Shown here: piece after piece, positions 53,094-64,000 of the stretch | How the letters are laid out: every line of letters begins with the position of its first letter | Numbering within the stretch: position 1 is the first letter of the stretch | Assembly (NCBI RefSeq): GCF_017654505.1 | Contig: NC_054558.1 | Location: forward strand, 10,434,298 to 10,498,297 | Length of the DNA: 64,000 nt | Source of the DNA: Polyodon spathula | Taxonomy: Eukaryota > Chordata > Actinopteri > Acipenseriformes > Polyodontidae | Direction of reading: 5' to 3' | Made by a program: the position numbers and the translations under genes | Notes under the pieces: model-generated | Told to the model about the DNA's origin: nothing | Database searches by the model: none | The model's input: only the letters and a program-made list of their open reading frames with translations

Positions 53094-53605
53094 CTGAGCC
53101 ACAGCACTGAGCCACAGCACTGACCCACAGCACTGACAGCACTGAGCCACAGCATTGACAGCATTGAGACACAGCACTGACAGCACTGAGACACAGCATT
53201 GACAGCACTGAGCCACAGCACTGACAGCACTGAGCCACAGAACTGACATCACTGAGACACAGCACTGACAGCACTGACAGCACTGAGCCACAGCACTGAG
53301 ACACAGCACTGACAGCACTGACACCATCGAGCCACAGCACTGACAGCACTGAGCCACAGCACTAACATTACTGAGACACAGCACTGACAGCACTGAGACA
53401 CAGCACTGACAGCACTGACAGCACTGAGCCACAGCACTGACAGCACTGAGACATAGCACTGAGACACAGCACTGACAGCACTGAGACACAGCACTGACAG
53501 CACTCAGACACAGCACTGGGACACATCACTGAGACACAGCACTGGGACATTGCACTGAGACACAGCATTGAGAGCACTGAGACACAGTACTGAGCCATAG
53601 CAGCA
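53094..53605. repeat. CAGCACTGA minisatellite (9/12-bp composite)
   Basis: About 510 bp built of CAGCACTGA joined directly or through GCCA, GACA or CA. Because unit sizes are mostly multiples of 3, all minus-strand frames stay open as Cys/Ser/Val-rich ORFs; these are not genes. Confidence 0.9.
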
Positions 53606-53702
53606 TTGATTACCAGCTCAGCCTCTTCCAGCTAATCTGCTCCACTTACCCTGAGCTGCCCCACGAGGCCAAAGTGCACTTGTTTGCAAGGGGAACTCTC
53701 TC
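53606..53702. other. Short linker between minisatellites
   Basis: Non-repetitive, no feature seen. Confidence 0.4.
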
Positions 53703-53935
53703 CTGTTTCAAAACAATGGGAGAGCATGCAGTCCCTCAGCATTGCCACTCACAGAGGGAATGGGGGAGCATGCAGTCCTGCACAGCACTGCCACTCACAG
53801 AGGGAATGGGAAAGCATGCAGTCCTGCATAGCATTGCCACTCACATACCGAATGGGAGAGCATGCAGTCCCTCAGCATTGCCACTCACAGAGGGAATGGG
53901 AGAGCATGCAGTTCAACAGCATTGCCACTCACAGG
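53703..53935. repeat. Tandem repeat of about 45-50 bp, five units
   Basis: Each unit has GGGAGAGCATGCAGTCC, then CAGCATTGCCACTCACAGAG. Spacers differ slightly. It is followed by a C-run of about 33 bp at 53988-54020. Confidence 0.85.
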
Positions 53936-53984
53936 GGTCCCTGTGGAAAAATTAATCTCTATAGTATTCAGTATAACGTTATAA

Positions 53985-53987
<3 letters not shown>

Positions 53988-54020
<33 letters not shown>
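53988..54020. repeat. Poly-C run
   Basis: About 33 consecutive C. A second run of about 22 C lies at 54466-54487 and one of about 19 at 18547-18565. Confidence 0.9.
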
Positions 54021-54022
<2 letters not shown>

Positions 54023-54239
54023 GTTTCTGAATGTTATGAAGGCATCATATCTGATTGAGAATGTTGGCAGGATTGTAGTGGCAAATACAGTGAATAAGTA
54101 CGAACAGCTTTTGTAATCACTGTAATAACATTCACTGGTTTAAACACTGTCACCTTTTAAATATTAAATTGGACCACATTTTTGTTGCTTTTATGACAAT
54201 AAATACACCAAAGAGACTCACAAACTGTCGGGGATGTTG

Positions 54240-54383
54240 CACTGTACAATATACACAGTGTTCCACTGTACAATATACACAGTGGTGCACTGTACAATAT
54301 ACACAGAGTTGTATCGTACAATATACACAGTGTTGTATTGTACAATATACACAGTGTTGCACTGTACAATATACACAATTGTG
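54240..54383. repeat. 24-bp tandem repeat, six units
   Basis: Units CACTGTACAATATACACAGT plus GTTG with few changes. The 24-bp period keeps reading frames open on both strands; no gene is implied. Confidence 0.9.
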
Positions 54384-54866
54384 GCACCTTAATTTTAAAC
54401 TGAACATAGCACCCTCTTACTCCCCTGACATAGACCCTCTCACTCCCCGACGGTTGTTCATGCTCCCCCCCCCCCCCCCCCCCCCCCTCATCCCCAGCCC
54501 GGCCCGGCACTGTTTACTCCCAGCAGAGGGAGAGAGGCAGAGTGAGGGGCTGCATGCTCAGAAGGGTCGTCAAGTGCCCTTGTTTTTCATTTCCACTGCT
54601 AACATTTGCTTAGCTGTCATGTTATTGCAGATGACTGCACCACACATGTTAATGAACACCTTCCAAAGGCTCTATGTGCTTGTCTAACGCTGGACTTGAA
54701 ACCCCCCAAAGGACCATTTGAAAAACAAGTCAAGTAAACAAATGCTTCAGCTAGTGTGCGGTGCTTTTTCACACTACCACTCTCCACTCACCCTGAAGAA
54801 CCCTTTCAGCACATGATTTACAGCAATGGCAACATTGCACAATGCTCCTCAACTGGCAGTGTGTAT

Positions 54867-55075
54867 TAGGGTTGCCACCTCTGATGTACAAAAAACTGGC
54901 ACATGAGAATGGTATGCTTGTTAAAAGTTGAAACTCTCCAGAAATCCAACAGGTGGCATTGATAATATTACTATTATCTGCTATATAATCGGATTCAAAC
55001 CAGGATCTTTTAGTGTCCCGGGAAATCCCAGGACACCTGGGACGATCCAAGGAAAACGGAGAGATGGCAACCCTA
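54867..55075. mobile_element. MITE-like element with TAGGGTTGCCA termini
   Basis: Outer 16 bp TAGGGTTGCCACCTCT (54867-54882) pair with AGAGATGGCAACCCTA at 55060-55075 except one mismatch. About 209 bp with no ORF. The termini resemble a dispersed vertebrate repeat I have seen but cannot name. Confidence 0.6.
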
Positions 55076-56755
55076 GTGTCTATTTGATCATATCTTTATA
55101 CAGGACTCACTTGCGAAACAGACCATTGATCTCGATAGGTAAGGCAGCACTGTCTTACTATTTTTCAGACCCCAAATGTAGACAACGGGGCACCAGTCCA
55201 CCGTATTCCCTTCAACAGACCTGTACTATTGCTTTGGGGAGCTTGGAAACCACTAGCAGCCTCCTTCAGTGAGGGTGCAGAACACATCCTTGCATGTTAC
55301 ACCTGATCCTGTACAGCAAATAGGGGGACACGGTCATTGACTATCGGCCACAGCGATGACTGTGTTTCTCCTCTGCTTACGCTGTGCAGAGTCTCTCTTT
55401 GACAGACCAATTGAGCTGCTGTTACCCTGCTTCTTTCTGGGTGTGATTGTTAACAGACTGGATTGCTAACAGTAGGTTTAACGCTCCACTGACATCATGA
55501 ACACAATACCCAACGGTCATTCCAAGATGAAGTTTGAATTTGACTCAGCATTGAAGTGGCTTCTTGCTGCATGAATGCACAGGATCAGTCAATTTGCAGG
55601 CTGTTGCAGTCTGAGAGCACCTGTATGTGACAGGAACCCTATTCTCTCTTTCAGACTCTGTTCCTGGTCTAAATCAGCCATCGCTCAGACTTTCCACTAG
55701 ATCAGTTGTTGCTCACAGCAGTTCTCAGACCAGCTCAGGAAGCTGATCGCTGGATTTGGCGAGATTACATTTTAAACACTTTCAAACTTGCTTGTTCCCC
55801 TGACAATAACTAAAGAAACAGGTGAAGCTCTGTTATACTACTGTGCACTGCATTCCCATGTAGAGCAGCATGTGTGTAAACACGCAAGGTTAGATTTGAA
55901 CTATACTATTCTCTTGTGACCCTGTGCACGTTATAATAGTTCAAAGTGGAATAAAGTCCAATGGACATCATTTTCTGGACTTTTTTTGTTGTTGTTTTGT
56001 TTACATTGAAGCACATTAGGTACTTATTTTAATATTGACTTTTATTAATTCCAACAGGGACACTTTCTCAATCAAGCCTCAATCAGCATCAAACTGCAAT
56101 CAATGTCCATATAAAATCCGTTGCTAATTTCCCTACCCGAGCAAATAAATAAGAGCTTAGACAAATCAAAGGACATTTTTAAGAGGCACTTGAGATGTGT
56201 GATGTTTCTTCCAAGGGGAAGCACTATGGTTAACGACACCCTCACTTCTTCAACGCCATTGATCTTTCACTGACTGCTAGCACTGGTGCCTTTCACTAAT
56301 GAGCACTTACAGTTCTTTCACACTCGCACCTCCTAATGATCTCTTGTTCAGTGGACAATCCCTTCCCACCTTGAGAGCGCTCAACACAAAGCTGCTTGTA
56401 ATGTTCTCTCTCGTGTGTCCAAGGGGTGGAGGAACGTGTCAGTGACAGGACGTGTACTGCAGGGGACACAGGGCTGACTTTGTATGTGCCACGTGCAACA
56501 TTTCTGCAGGCTGTGAGGCCTGCAAGCCGGAGTAATTCTGCATCAAACAAAATGTATGTAGGTCACTCCTGTGTCAAAGTAGGTCATCCGCCTCAGCCCA
56601 GATTTAAGCTCAGCTCAGCAATAGCGTGCAAATCCTGGGGTCATGGTGTAGGAGAATTCATTATGGAGGTCATTAAAGGGTCACAAAGATAACCTCTGGA
56701 GCCACAATTTACAACAGGGGGTTATGCCCAAGAAAAAAACTGTATGTCTTAACTT
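55076..56755. other. Non-coding stretch, no gene recognised
   Basis: Unique-looking sequence with frames below 90 codons and no motifs. Confidence 0.45.
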
Positions 56756-56756
56756 A

Positions 56757-56800
56757 TTATTATTATTATTATTTATTATTATTATTATTATTATTATTTT
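56757..56800. repeat. (ATT)n microsatellite
   Basis: ATT repeated with one ATTT interruption, followed by a T-run. Confidence 0.9.
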
Positions 56801-58000
56801 TTTCTATTTATGCCTTTGCTCAGCTTATCAGGGGATTTTGAGCAGTTCTAAAAAGAAACTTAGTGATTTCTAGTGTTTAGTGTTTTTTTTTTCCTTAAGA
56901 GAAAAGCAGTGAGTGAAACCATATGAGTGCTATGAGCATGTGTGTGGCTCCAGGCTCATATTGAGTGTATGCTTATTTAATACAAGGAAATGTTAGATTT
57001 TATCTGTAGTCTCTGGAGTAGAAATGTTTCTGTATATTTCCGGCCCTCCGCACTCCCAGTTACCATTGGTGGTGTGTTAACAGGGGCAATCCTTTGTGAG
57101 ACAATCACTGGCTAATAATGTTGTAAATCGAACCCTGACGTTGACATCGATTATTGTGCAAATTGTAAAGATGATTATCGATCATTATCAAGTTAAAATA
57201 AATACTTCCCTCACAGTAACTGTTTAAGGAACAATAATTATAACAATAACCTATTTTTATACAGCATGGTATTAAAAAAAAAAAAAACATAAATAAAATA
57301 AATAAATCAACCCCATTGTCCAAAGGAGAAAAAAAAAACAAGGTTTGAAAACTACATTAACATTATGGCCTGTTCACATGGAAATAATTCAATCTTTCTT
57401 TTTTTTTTTTTTTAATTTGCTGTTGGTTACAATTTATGAATCACGCGGCCCAGCTTCTGCTAGCGAAAGCAGCGTCCCTTCCAGAGATGCGTTTCACTTT
57501 GCTGTCATATTTTAATCAAAACTTTACATGGCTTTGCAAAGCCACTTAGATTTGCATTCTCTTCAGTGAATATAAATATATCATCATTTTTCCAAACAGT
57601 ACATTAGAAGTAGCCTCCCCTTTCTTGCCACGGATCTTTCCACGGCGACAGCTCCGGTTGATCATTTTATTTGGCGTCTCCATGCTTGAATATGTGTAAT
57701 ATCTCTTTCATACATGGATGTGCATTTATTACTAGTTGACGTGCTGCCCAAATAGCAAACAAGATATGTAGAATATATCTTTCATATATGTTTAGGATTA
57801 ATCAATCTACGCACCACGTCGCAACCAAAAATGCCTCTCATACTGGAGAGCTCAGAGAAGCGTCTCGCCCACGTGGATTCACTTACACTTATATAGTACA
57901 TTACCACGGCCCTACCTATTTCACAGCCGTGAAAAACGCGACACGGACCGTGAAATCCATTCTTCACCCTGAAAACTGTCTAGTTTGTGTACTTTTACCC
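56801..58000. other. Non-coding stretch, no gene recognised
   Basis: Non-repetitive sequence around 57420-57720 may be a conserved non-coding element, but I cannot test that. Near 57921-57960 CCGTGAAAAACGCG and GACCGTGAAATCC resemble part of a dispersed element whose name I do not know. Confidence 0.35.
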
Positions 58001-58302
58001 TGCAATTAAATCCATTTAAGTTATGTGCATCGATCCAATTTCCTGATGGGATTATAAACTTGCTTCAATTTCAAAAAAAAAACAGGACATAATTTGTTGA
58101 TTGACACTTAACAGCAGCCAATAGCCACTCTGGGCTCGCCTCACTGATTGGTGCAATTAAATCCATTTAAATTATGTGCATCGATCCAAGTTCCTGATGG
58201 GATTATAAACTTGCTTCAATTTCAAAAAAAAAACAGGACATAATTTGTTGATTGACACTTAACAGCAGCCAATAGCCACTCTGGGCTCGCCTCACTGATT
58301 GG
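58001..58302. repeat. Recent 151-bp direct tandem duplication
   Basis: Copies at 58001-58151 and 58152-58302 differ by only about two substitutions (TTTAAGTTATG versus TTTAAATTATG; CCAATTTCC versus CCAAGTTCC). Each holds an A-run and CCAATAGCCACTCTGGGCTC. Confidence 0.9.
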
Positions 58303-59887
58303 TAGATATGGGCATCCGGGGCGGGTTTAGTATCCTAGGAGATCTCAACTGATATTGTTAAGTGAATCAAAAACGAAAAAGGTTGCGGATAGTGCATTGC
58401 TTCAAAATGAAAAGGTAAAAAAAAAAATCTGAAACAGCGCCACGTGACAACGCAGTAATGTTAAATATTATTATTTTCACTCAAGATAGGCGGCTACAGT
58501 TGGGACTGATTATAAAATACATTAACAAAGCAGGTTACTCTTGATCTCTGCATCATCATTCTGTATTTGTTCACAGACAAATATTCTCAGTAACTTTTAG
58601 AAGCAACACAGATTACGTTCTTGGCAGTAAGTTAATATATACAAGACACATTTTTAATTTCATGGAATATTCGATTTCATTAAAATATAATCGATTTGTT
58701 ATCGTGAGGTCCCAGTCGATAAATAATTTTATTTAAACTTCCCATCAGTACAGACACGAGACAGGAAGCAGCCTGCTTGTAAACAAGCCTTTGTAAAAGT
58801 GTGCTGATAGCTGCACTAACACAGCATCAAGCTGCTAAAGTAGACAAGTCTACAGTAGCTGCTTGGTTTCGTTTCAATCCTTGCTCTGTAATCAAAAAGA
58901 GAAAGAAAGAAACACAAATTACTATGTTACAACAATATCAAAATAATATACAATATATTTTACACAGAAACGGAACGTGAACGAACATGGTGACAAGTAA
59001 AAATATTATTGTTTTAATTATTTATTTATTTTTATTCTCCAAGGGAGTAGAATTTTGCACAGCTGAAGAAGTGCTAAGAATCCCAGGAAGGACGGCACTG
59101 GAGCCACAGGCTTCCTGCGAGGCAATAGGCCGCGGCGAGACTTTACCACCACTGGGCTGAAAACGCAAGAAAAGGCACCCTTGTTTATAAACCATGACAT
59201 CAAAAAGATATGTTTAATAGTTAAACCCTTACAAGGCTGAGGTATGTGAGCATCAGAACTTTACACTATATGTTATTAACCTCTAAAGGAAAAAAAAAAA
59301 AGTTTCTGTAGCAATTTTATAGCATCCTGCAGAAACTAAACAAATGGTTCCAGACACGCTGTTCTGGAGAGCAGATGTTAAAGACAGGGCTTCACAAGGG
59401 AAGTTTAATTCTGTATTTAATTCTGTCATTTAAATCGTACTTTGTAAGAAAGAGAAATTATCTTTTCCATCCTGCTGCTCGTGACATTTCCAGAGATGTC
59501 GACTTGTTTTTCTTTCTCCGAAGGCACTCCAGCCTTCCAAGAAAAGCGTGTTTATACTGGACCTGTCTGTTTTTATTAATGGTCATTGAGGCAGATGGCT
59601 TGCATGGTGGAGCTGAGGCACGGCACTCTACAATGTCTTTAGAGGATTATAGATTTCACTGCTAATGGCACAGACAGACACTTTATATATTTATTTTTGT
59701 TTTTTTCTGTTGGGCACTCTGAAGACTGCAATGCTGAGCGCTGCTGTAGCTGTACATTGGGCCCACTGTTTCTGAAACTATCACAGTTCCTGTCTTAACC
59801 AGAACTTAAACACTGTTCAATTTATATTTGTAACAACAAGGAGAGATTCTAGCACCATTGTGTATTGGTCAGAGCTGCTGGTTTCAT
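58303..59887. other. Non-coding stretch, no gene recognised
   Basis: AT-rich, unique-looking; frames up to 96 codons (59375-59665) show no motif. Confidence 0.45.
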
Positions 59888-60198
59888 GGTTTTCAATGGG
59901 TTGTACTGGTTCAGGAGACTTGGTGCTGGTTTGGTTTGCTGGTTTTCAATGGGTTGTACTGGTTCAGGAGACTTGGTGCTGGTTTGGTTTGCTGGTTTTC
60001 AATGGGTTGTACTGGTTCAGGAGACTTGCTGTTGTTTTGGTTTGCTGATTTTCAGCAGGTTTTACTGGTTCAGGAGACTTGCTGCTGGTTTAGTTTTCTG
60101 GTTTTCAGCAGGTTGTACTGGTTCAGGAGACTTGCTGTTGGTTTGGTTTGCAGGTTTTCAATGGGTTTTACTGGTTCAGGAGACTTGCTGCTGGTTGA
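59888..60198. repeat. 53-bp minisatellite, six units
   Basis: Units start at 59888, 59941, 59994, 60047, 60100 and 60153, each with GGTTTTCAATGGGTTGTACT then GGTTCAGGAGACTTG. Since 53 is not a multiple of 3, all plus-strand frames read through it as Trp/Phe-rich ORFs, none of them a gene. Confidence 0.92.
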
Positions 60199-61567
60199 GC
60201 TGATTAAGCTGATCATTTGAAACATTTCCCTTAACTGTTAAGTTCTAAAGTCAACTGTTTTTTTTTCTACCCATATCAACCTATTTTCTATAACCCATAT
60301 CTGGGATTTTATATACCTGATAGGTCCCCAGTTAGAAGCTAAATATATATTTGTACCAAATTGGAATTGTTAGCTGAGAAGCAGTGGCTGGGACTTGAAG
60401 CAGGAAGTAAGAGATTTAAATGTAGCTGAAATCATCAGATTCTTTCAGAATATATAAGACACCTGTTCATTACCATTATAAAACAACCTAATGATTGAAC
60501 TTCCTTGGTGTGCGGATCTTCCTTAAATACATTTTTTTAAGAAAATGACAGCTTCCATTAAATGTTTTTATTTATGAAAAATGTTTATGGGGTTGAAGCC
60601 AACACAGCAGAATATACATTGTCGTGTTACCATGCCAACGTAGATCTGGAGAGCACAGCAATTACTTGGGCATCAGTTAATGTCTGTCAGCTGGCTTTCT
60701 ATTACCATACCCTGATTCAAAGTGCACTAATTTTCTCCAGATTGTAATGGATGTTCTTCATTTGCTTTTGTCTTCAGACTTCATTAGCTGCGCAGGTTTG
60801 ATGACAGAAACAGATGAAGCTGCATGTCACACTCGATTAATTAATAACCTCAGCTCTCTGTCTGCTTGTGCTTTTCTATCCCCTTTCTTCCTGTTTTCAG
60901 TTCACCTTTAATTTCTATCTAATCAGTATTAACACAATGTAGAAAATGATTAAGAGCAAACAGCCAATCAGCTTCCAGATATCTAGCAGGCTTCTATTTT
61001 GCAAAGATGCCTGCTGGAACTGTGAATTAAATTTTAAATTAATCTGCGCATATATACCGGCTTTTTACTTAACATTGTAATCTACAAATAATCTGATAAC
61101 ACAAAAAGCTACTTAAATATACTCTCTGACGCTGGTCTAGATACAAGGGAAATCATGTGTGTGACAGGACACCGTAATGAAGGCTCAATTCGCAGCTACT
61201 GGACAGCAAATCAACAGGGAAGACACAATTGGTCCACACTTCTGTCATCGGCTGGCTCCAAACAACACCCTCCCTCAAAACCAGCCAATCAAACTGCCAG
61301 CCCTGTTTCAGTTCTTTCCGCAACAGCCAATCCACTCCCTGCCTGCTTGAATGACGCCTACATACACAGACTATACAACAATCATACATGTCCAGATAAA
61401 TTATAATAAGAAAGAGTAAGACCCCAATAAATAAATATGTTTGCAATAATGATAATTTTAATAATAATATTTTCTCTACGTGTATGTTGTTTTTCTGTTC
61501 TAATTATGTTAGGGACTATTTTCCTCAGCGGAATGTTACCTGCGGAAATATGAGAAGTTCAAGGTAA
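60199..61567. other. Non-coding stretch, possibly with regulatory sequence
   Basis: 60560-61080 is non-repetitive with several TTAATTAAT/ATTAATAAC-type motifs, as found in conserved enhancers of developmental genes; this is a guess. 61220-61340 has three CCAAT motifs within 110 bp. No exon found. Confidence 0.35.
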
Positions 61568-61862
61568 ATATAGGTTTTAAAGGTTTTTTTTTTTTAAAAG
61601 AGGAAAATAAAAAAATAAATCATTTTCTAATAGCAATAGAGCCCTCTCGATGCGGGCTCTACCGTGTGGTAGATGACTTTGACTTTCATTAGAGCCCTTG
61701 CCTATGGCTCGGGACGCATAACTCCAGTCGCTATCATCTACCACACAGTAGAGCCCGAATCGACAGGCTCTATCGCTTAAATAGAAGGCACCATGACTGC
61801 GGATCGAACCCCTGTACAAAATCTGAAGCACACAGTTTATATTACTCTGCTCAAGGACAGCT
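61568..61862 (-). mobile_element. SINE-like element with tRNA-type B box and a long hairpin body
   Basis: Minus-strand order: a head containing GGGGTTCGATCC (B-box type, at about 61803-61814), then a body whose halves 61777-61734 and 61676-61632 are inverted copies (about 39 of 45 positions pair), then an A/T-rich tail ending in A-runs at 61568-61600. The loop contains GAGCCATAGGCAAGGGCTCT, itself partly palindromic. The tRNA head is degenerate, so the Pol III origin is inference; a hairpin transposon beside a tRNA relic is the alternative. Confidence 0.5.
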
Positions 61863-62593
61863 AACCATGTGGTCTGTGTTTTAGGATATTACTCTAGTGG
61901 TTAAGGTTACTAAATTAAAGCTGTTTATTTCAGTCTTTACTAGAAAATGTCAAAGTGAAACACATTTTTATCCAGCTGTTCAGTAATTCTCCTTCTATGT
62001 GTGATAATGTGATATACAGGAGGACTGCTTCCTAAAAAGGAAATGTTTTGTAAGAGGAGTAGCCAAGGTTATTAAAAAAAAAATAAAAATTTTTTTTTTC
62101 TCACCAGCAAAGCATCTTTATTACTGGTCCCCACAATGTTTTGTGTTTGTTGTAGATTTTATGGGCTTGTGTTTTTTTTTTTTTTTCCCATCATACTTTG
62201 TAAAATATTTTTCATTTTTCAGCACAATGCTGTAGATAAGTAATCTAACAGTTTCTCCCTGCTGTTGAATTACTCCCTGGAACTGAGCAATAGCACAGGG
62301 ATTGCTTTCTTACCAAGGAGAAGCTGCAACATTTACCTTCATACCGTTGAAAGCTTTGCATTTACTAAATTACAATTACTTGCAATATTATCTCTCAACA
62401 GAAAGGCCAGTGCTAATTATTATGTTATTGGCTGCAATGACTAATCATTACAAACTGTCTTGACCACAGTTAAAACTTGGTAGATTATCAACTTCATCAA
62501 GGCTAACCTTTACCCTAACCCTTCCACTGAATTTCTTTGTAGTACTGCTTAGTCATTGTCAACAATGACTCTATCCTGGCGCCGCCTCATAAA

Positions 62594-62596
<3 letters not shown>
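61863..62596. other. Non-coding stretch, no gene recognised
   Basis: AT-rich with A- and T-runs near 62072-62100 and 62172-62188. Confidence 0.45.

Positions 62597-62673
<77 letters not shown>
62597..62673. repeat. (TA)n microsatellite
   Basis: About 77 bp of pure TA repeat. Confidence 0.92.
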
Positions 62674-62675
<2 letters not shown>

Positions 62676-63090
62676 TACAATGCTGCAGGCACATTCTGGT
62701 GAAGTGTTCTTTTGCTATAATTAAAAATCTGAAGCCAAGAGATCCTGCAGTACCAGTGTAGGCACAGACTCACACCCTTACCATACTTCAATGTAAATAT
62801 GTGTTGCTGTTATCAATGTTAATAAAGCATTTAAACATGCACCCTTACCAAATGATCTTAAATGGAATAGCATTACATTAGCTCTGTACTGAGCTGCAAT
62901 AGCTGCTGATACGAGGGTAGCGCCTGTAGTAGGAGCCTCTGGTTCTAGCAGAGTCAGAACAAAGCACAGGACTGCTGTAGTAAAACAGGAGAAGTCTGTA
63001 GTTCAATTAATAAAGCTGTGTTGATGAAGACTATAAATAAAGGACAGACGGCAGCCGAAATAAAGTAACGACAGTAAATCGAAGGTAAAA
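62674..63090. other. Possible 5' LTR or leader of the gag remnant that follows
   Basis: The part from about 62925 (TGTAGTAGGAGCC) to 63090 directly precedes the gag start and has AATAAAG motifs near 63008, 63038 and 63058. No second LTR copy is in the window, so I cannot define ends. Confidence 0.3.
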
Positions 63091-63611
63091 TGGCACAATT
63101 TGGAAGGATTGATGACTTTAAGCCGGATACTGAAACGTGGTCAGCTTATGTGGAACGCAAGAGTTATTCATTGCAAACAATATCAAAGATGAAAAGAAAG
63201 TGTAACTGGTGTTTCTACCTACGGGTTATTAAGAAACTTAGTGCAGCCATAGAAACCGAAAGATAAAACTTTCGATGAGATTGTCACAATCCTCAGATAT
63301 TTTGAGCCGAAGCTGTTGTTAATTGCCGAGTGCTTTGGTTTTCATCAATGCAACCCAAAGGAGGACGAATCAGTTGCACAATACACAGCTGAGCTGAAAC
63401 AGTGGTCAGTGCAGCGCGAGTTCGGAGCCTCTTGGATGAAGCACTATGGGACTGTTTTGTCAGTGGAATACGCAGTGAAACATGTCAGTGGAGGTTATTG
63501 TCAGAGGTGAGTTTAACTTTTGCAAGAGCATTTGAGATCACCATGAGCATGGAAACTGCTGAGAAAGCTACTCAACATCTTTGCAAAATGGAGAACCATG
63601 CTCCTGAGTGA
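63091..63611 (+). pseudogene. Ty3/Gypsy gag remnant
   Basis: Starts ATGGCACAATTTGGAAGGAT: MAQFGRIDDF, then WSAYVER and, with frame changes, IANNIKDEKK, KDKTFDEIV, EPKLLLIAECFGFHQCNPKE, ESVAQYTAELKQW and LTFARAFEI then METAEKATQHL. This is the matrix/capsid-like gag of K02A2.6-type Gypsy elements. At least three frameshifts and in-frame stops. It ends abruptly at CCTGAG where the SINE begins; nucleocapsid and pol are absent from the window. Confidence 0.75.
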
Positions 63612-64000
63612 CACATCCGGTAAAGGCACTCCGCATGGAGTGCAGGATGCACCCTATAGCCTGGATGTTGGTGGTTCGAGTCCAGGCTATTCCATTGCCA
63701 ACCGTGGACGGGAGTTACCAGGGGCGACTCACAACTGGCCAAGCGCAACCCGGGGAGTGGGCTTAGGTCGGCCAGGGTGTCCTCAGCTCTCAGCGCACCA
63801 GCAACCCCTGTAGACCTGCCCGGGCGCCTGCGGGCTCTGGGCTGGCTGCATGGCGGGCCTGCAGAGTGAAAAGAAGCAATTGGCTGATGGCACACACCTC
63901 GGAGGACAGCGTGTGTTCATCTTCACCACTCCTGAGTCAGCGCAGGGGTGGTGCAGTGGGCTGAGCCTAAATGCAATTGGGCATTTCAAATTGGGGAAAA
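63612..64000 (+). mobile_element. tRNA-derived SINE, cut by window end
   Basis: GGTGGTTCGAGTCCAGGC at 63671-63688 holds a clear B box (GGTTCGAGTCC). A conserved body follows, with blocks such as CAGGGGCGACTCACAACTGG, CGGAGGACAGCGTGTG and GAGTCAGCGCAGGGGTGG. The family recurs widely in early-branching ray-finned fish as I know it. It has inserted into the gag remnant, and the 3' tail is beyond the window. The ORFs here are by-products. Confidence 0.75.

Noticed and set aside
53043..53598. Several Cys/Ser/Val-rich minus-strand ORFs that could look like cysteine-rich proteins
   Set aside because: They are translations of the CAGCACTGA minisatellite in successive frames, with no start context or non-repeat part.
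57417..57780. Conserved non-coding enhancer
   Set aside because: Looks non-repetitive and motif-rich, but conservation cannot be judged from one sequence, so it is not listed as a feature.
59858..60220. Three overlapping Trp/Phe-rich plus-strand ORFs
   Set aside because: The 53-bp tandem repeat reads through all three frames; nothing else supports a gene.
61790..61862. Functional tRNA gene on the minus strand
   Set aside because: Only the B-box-like part is convincing; no cloverleaf with paired acceptor stem can be drawn, and a hairpin body and A-rich tail follow.

Overview
This window looks like vertebrate nuclear DNA, most likely from a ray-finned fish. The repeat types (CR1 LINEs carrying an esterase ORF1, Tc1 transposons, L2 LINEs, Ty3/Gypsy elements with SCAN-like gag, tRNA-derived SINEs) and the low gene density fit a non-teleost fish such as a sturgeon or paddlefish; that assignment is inference. 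The only host coding sequence I can support is one short exon at 11767-11822 (minus strand). It matches the N-terminus of the Rab-GAP family TBC1D22A/B (spacing closer to B), ends at a consensus splice donor and sits just below a promoter-like region with CCAAT, GC-box and YY1-type motifs (about 11940-12090). The gene would run leftward, so 1-11766 would be its first intron.

1-11453: this putative intron holds a MITE-like fold-back element and two nearly identical full-length CR1 LINEs in head-to-head orientation, with 272-278 bp tandem 5' monomers facing each other across 1.1 kb. The left copy has both ORFs open; the right copy differs in ORF2 by a 2-nt frameshift. 11454-17512: promoter region, a 43-bp minisatellite, a CR1 3' fragment and microsatellites. 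17513-23741: a Tc1 transposon with an open 339-codon DD34E transposase, two solo LTRs and two decayed Tc1 remnants. 23742-28281: a Ty3/Gypsy element, minus strand, flanked by a GGTA duplication, whose integrase lies upstream of reverse transcriptase (Gmr1-type order) and whose gag remnant is SCAN-like. 29144-30840: an LTR followed by a gag-like ORF with one CCHC knuckle and proline-rich repeats.

36604-44035: two old LTRs of one family in opposite orientation, enclosing a third CR1 copy and a Gypsy integrase remnant. 44531-45715: two LTRs related to the one at 29144, all three with a hairpin upstream of the TATA box. 45830-51724: a layered pile of L2 and CR1 fragments, one interrupted by a solo LTR of the 23742 family. 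53094-60198: several minisatellites, a MITE, a fresh 151-bp duplication. 61568-64000: a hairpin-bodied SINE-like element, a Gypsy gag remnant and a second tRNA-type SINE cut by the window edge.

Apart from the TBC1D22-like exon the recognisable coding content is transposon-derived. The strongest candidates for something not well described are the LTR group with a compensated hairpin before its TATA box, the hairpin-bodied SINE, and the AUG-less ORF1/ORF2 junction of the young CR1 family.
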